Shown: positions 63,890-64,000 of the stretch, piece by piece
How positions within the stretch are numbered: position 1 is the stretch's first letter
How the letters are laid out: each line of letters opens with the position of its first letter
DNA from: Notospermus geniculatus
Lineage: Eukaryota; Nemertea; Pilidiophora; Heteronemertea; Lineidae
Direction of reading: 5' to 3'
DNA length: 64,000 nt
Assembly: GCA_002633025.1 (NCBI GenBank)
Contig: NMRB01000544.1
Coordinates: forward strand, 133,602-197,601
The notes under the pieces: model-generated
What the model was told of the DNA's origin: nothing
Seen by the model: the letters and a program-made list of their open reading frames with translations, nothing else
The model's database searches: none
Program-made: the position numbers and the translations under genes

Positions 63890-64000
63890 CTTCCTTGAAG
63901 TCGAAGTCTTTTCTAGAGTTTCAGATTGTAAAGTTCCACTTGAAAAAGACCCCGGTTGGGGTCGAAAATTCGTGAATTCTGGAGATTGACTTCTTGCTTA
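63890..64000 (+). repeat. Interspersed repeat R5, uninterrupted copy
   Basis: Inverse of 26622-27020 without the 26653-26940 insertion, running off the window edge. It shows the empty site GAATTCTGGAGATTGAC. Confidence 0.85.

Overview
The window looks like a repeat-saturated, gene-poor stretch of a metazoan nuclear genome, most likely a marine invertebrate. The evidence is eukaryotic only: Gypsy-type LTR retrotransposons, an intact-structure PIF/Harbinger transposon with spliced ORFs, a tRNA-derived SINE, LINE 3' ends, mariner-type MITEs and satellites. Short words such as TAGGCCTAC and TACATGTA are very common, which fits an invertebrate deuterostome (echinoderm, hemichordate or lancelet), but this is only a guess. 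I found no convincing host gene. Two open stretches (17.2-17.8 kb and about 20.6-20.85 kb) are the only candidates for non-transposon coding sequence.

Layout. 0.8-5.1 kb: an element built on 146-bp units, two TIR elements, and a Mutator-like element (4249-5093). 6.0-12.4 kb: a broken Gypsy element on the minus strand whose pol carries a PHD finger after RNase H, itself hit by a TA-flanked MITE, a 1.2-kb TTAA-flanked foldback and apparently an IS630/Tc1-type transposon. 15.0-16.7 kb and 26.2-32.9 kb: one related family of arrays of short self-complementary 'GTCC' cassettes, each set linked to tRNA-like sequences. The most striking array (29.31-30.29 kb) has five copies of a 201-203-bp unit made of about nine different hairpins that share a CGCGGG/CGGGGG loop. 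17-20 kb: LINE, SINE and mariner debris in a second copy of the 146-bp-unit element. 24.06-25.09 kb: a higher-order satellite, also of period 146 bp.

33-45 kb is a run of foldback and TIR elements: an FB-like element with 62-bp tandem repeats in its arms (32960-33624), a 3.3-kb foldback (35121-38394), a 1-kb foldback (40001-41025), a TTAA-flanked element containing a Mutator-like element with a perfect 9-bp target duplication (41515-42956), and a GTTAAC-rich element containing another (43290-44984). 45-49.6 kb holds mariner and Harbinger-like MITEs.

49.8-58.0 kb is a complete-length PIF/Harbinger transposon with a HARBI1-type DDE transposase on the plus strand and a convergent five-exon Myb/SANT-like DNA-binding protein on the minus strand. 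All its introns are phase 1. Both genes have premature stops and insertions. 58.45-63.06 kb is a Mag-clade-like Gypsy retrotransposon with 185-bp LTRs (about 2% apart), a tRNA-Leu-like primer site and a TTTCA target duplication. It is disabled by stops, three 1-nt frameshifts, an integrase deletion and a MITE insertion.

The pieces work together only as a record of insertion history. At least six insertions can be resolved to the base because the target is a known reading frame or a second, empty copy lies elsewhere in the window. Five N gaps, most beside poly-C or poly-G tracts, mark places where the assembly may have lost more array sequence.
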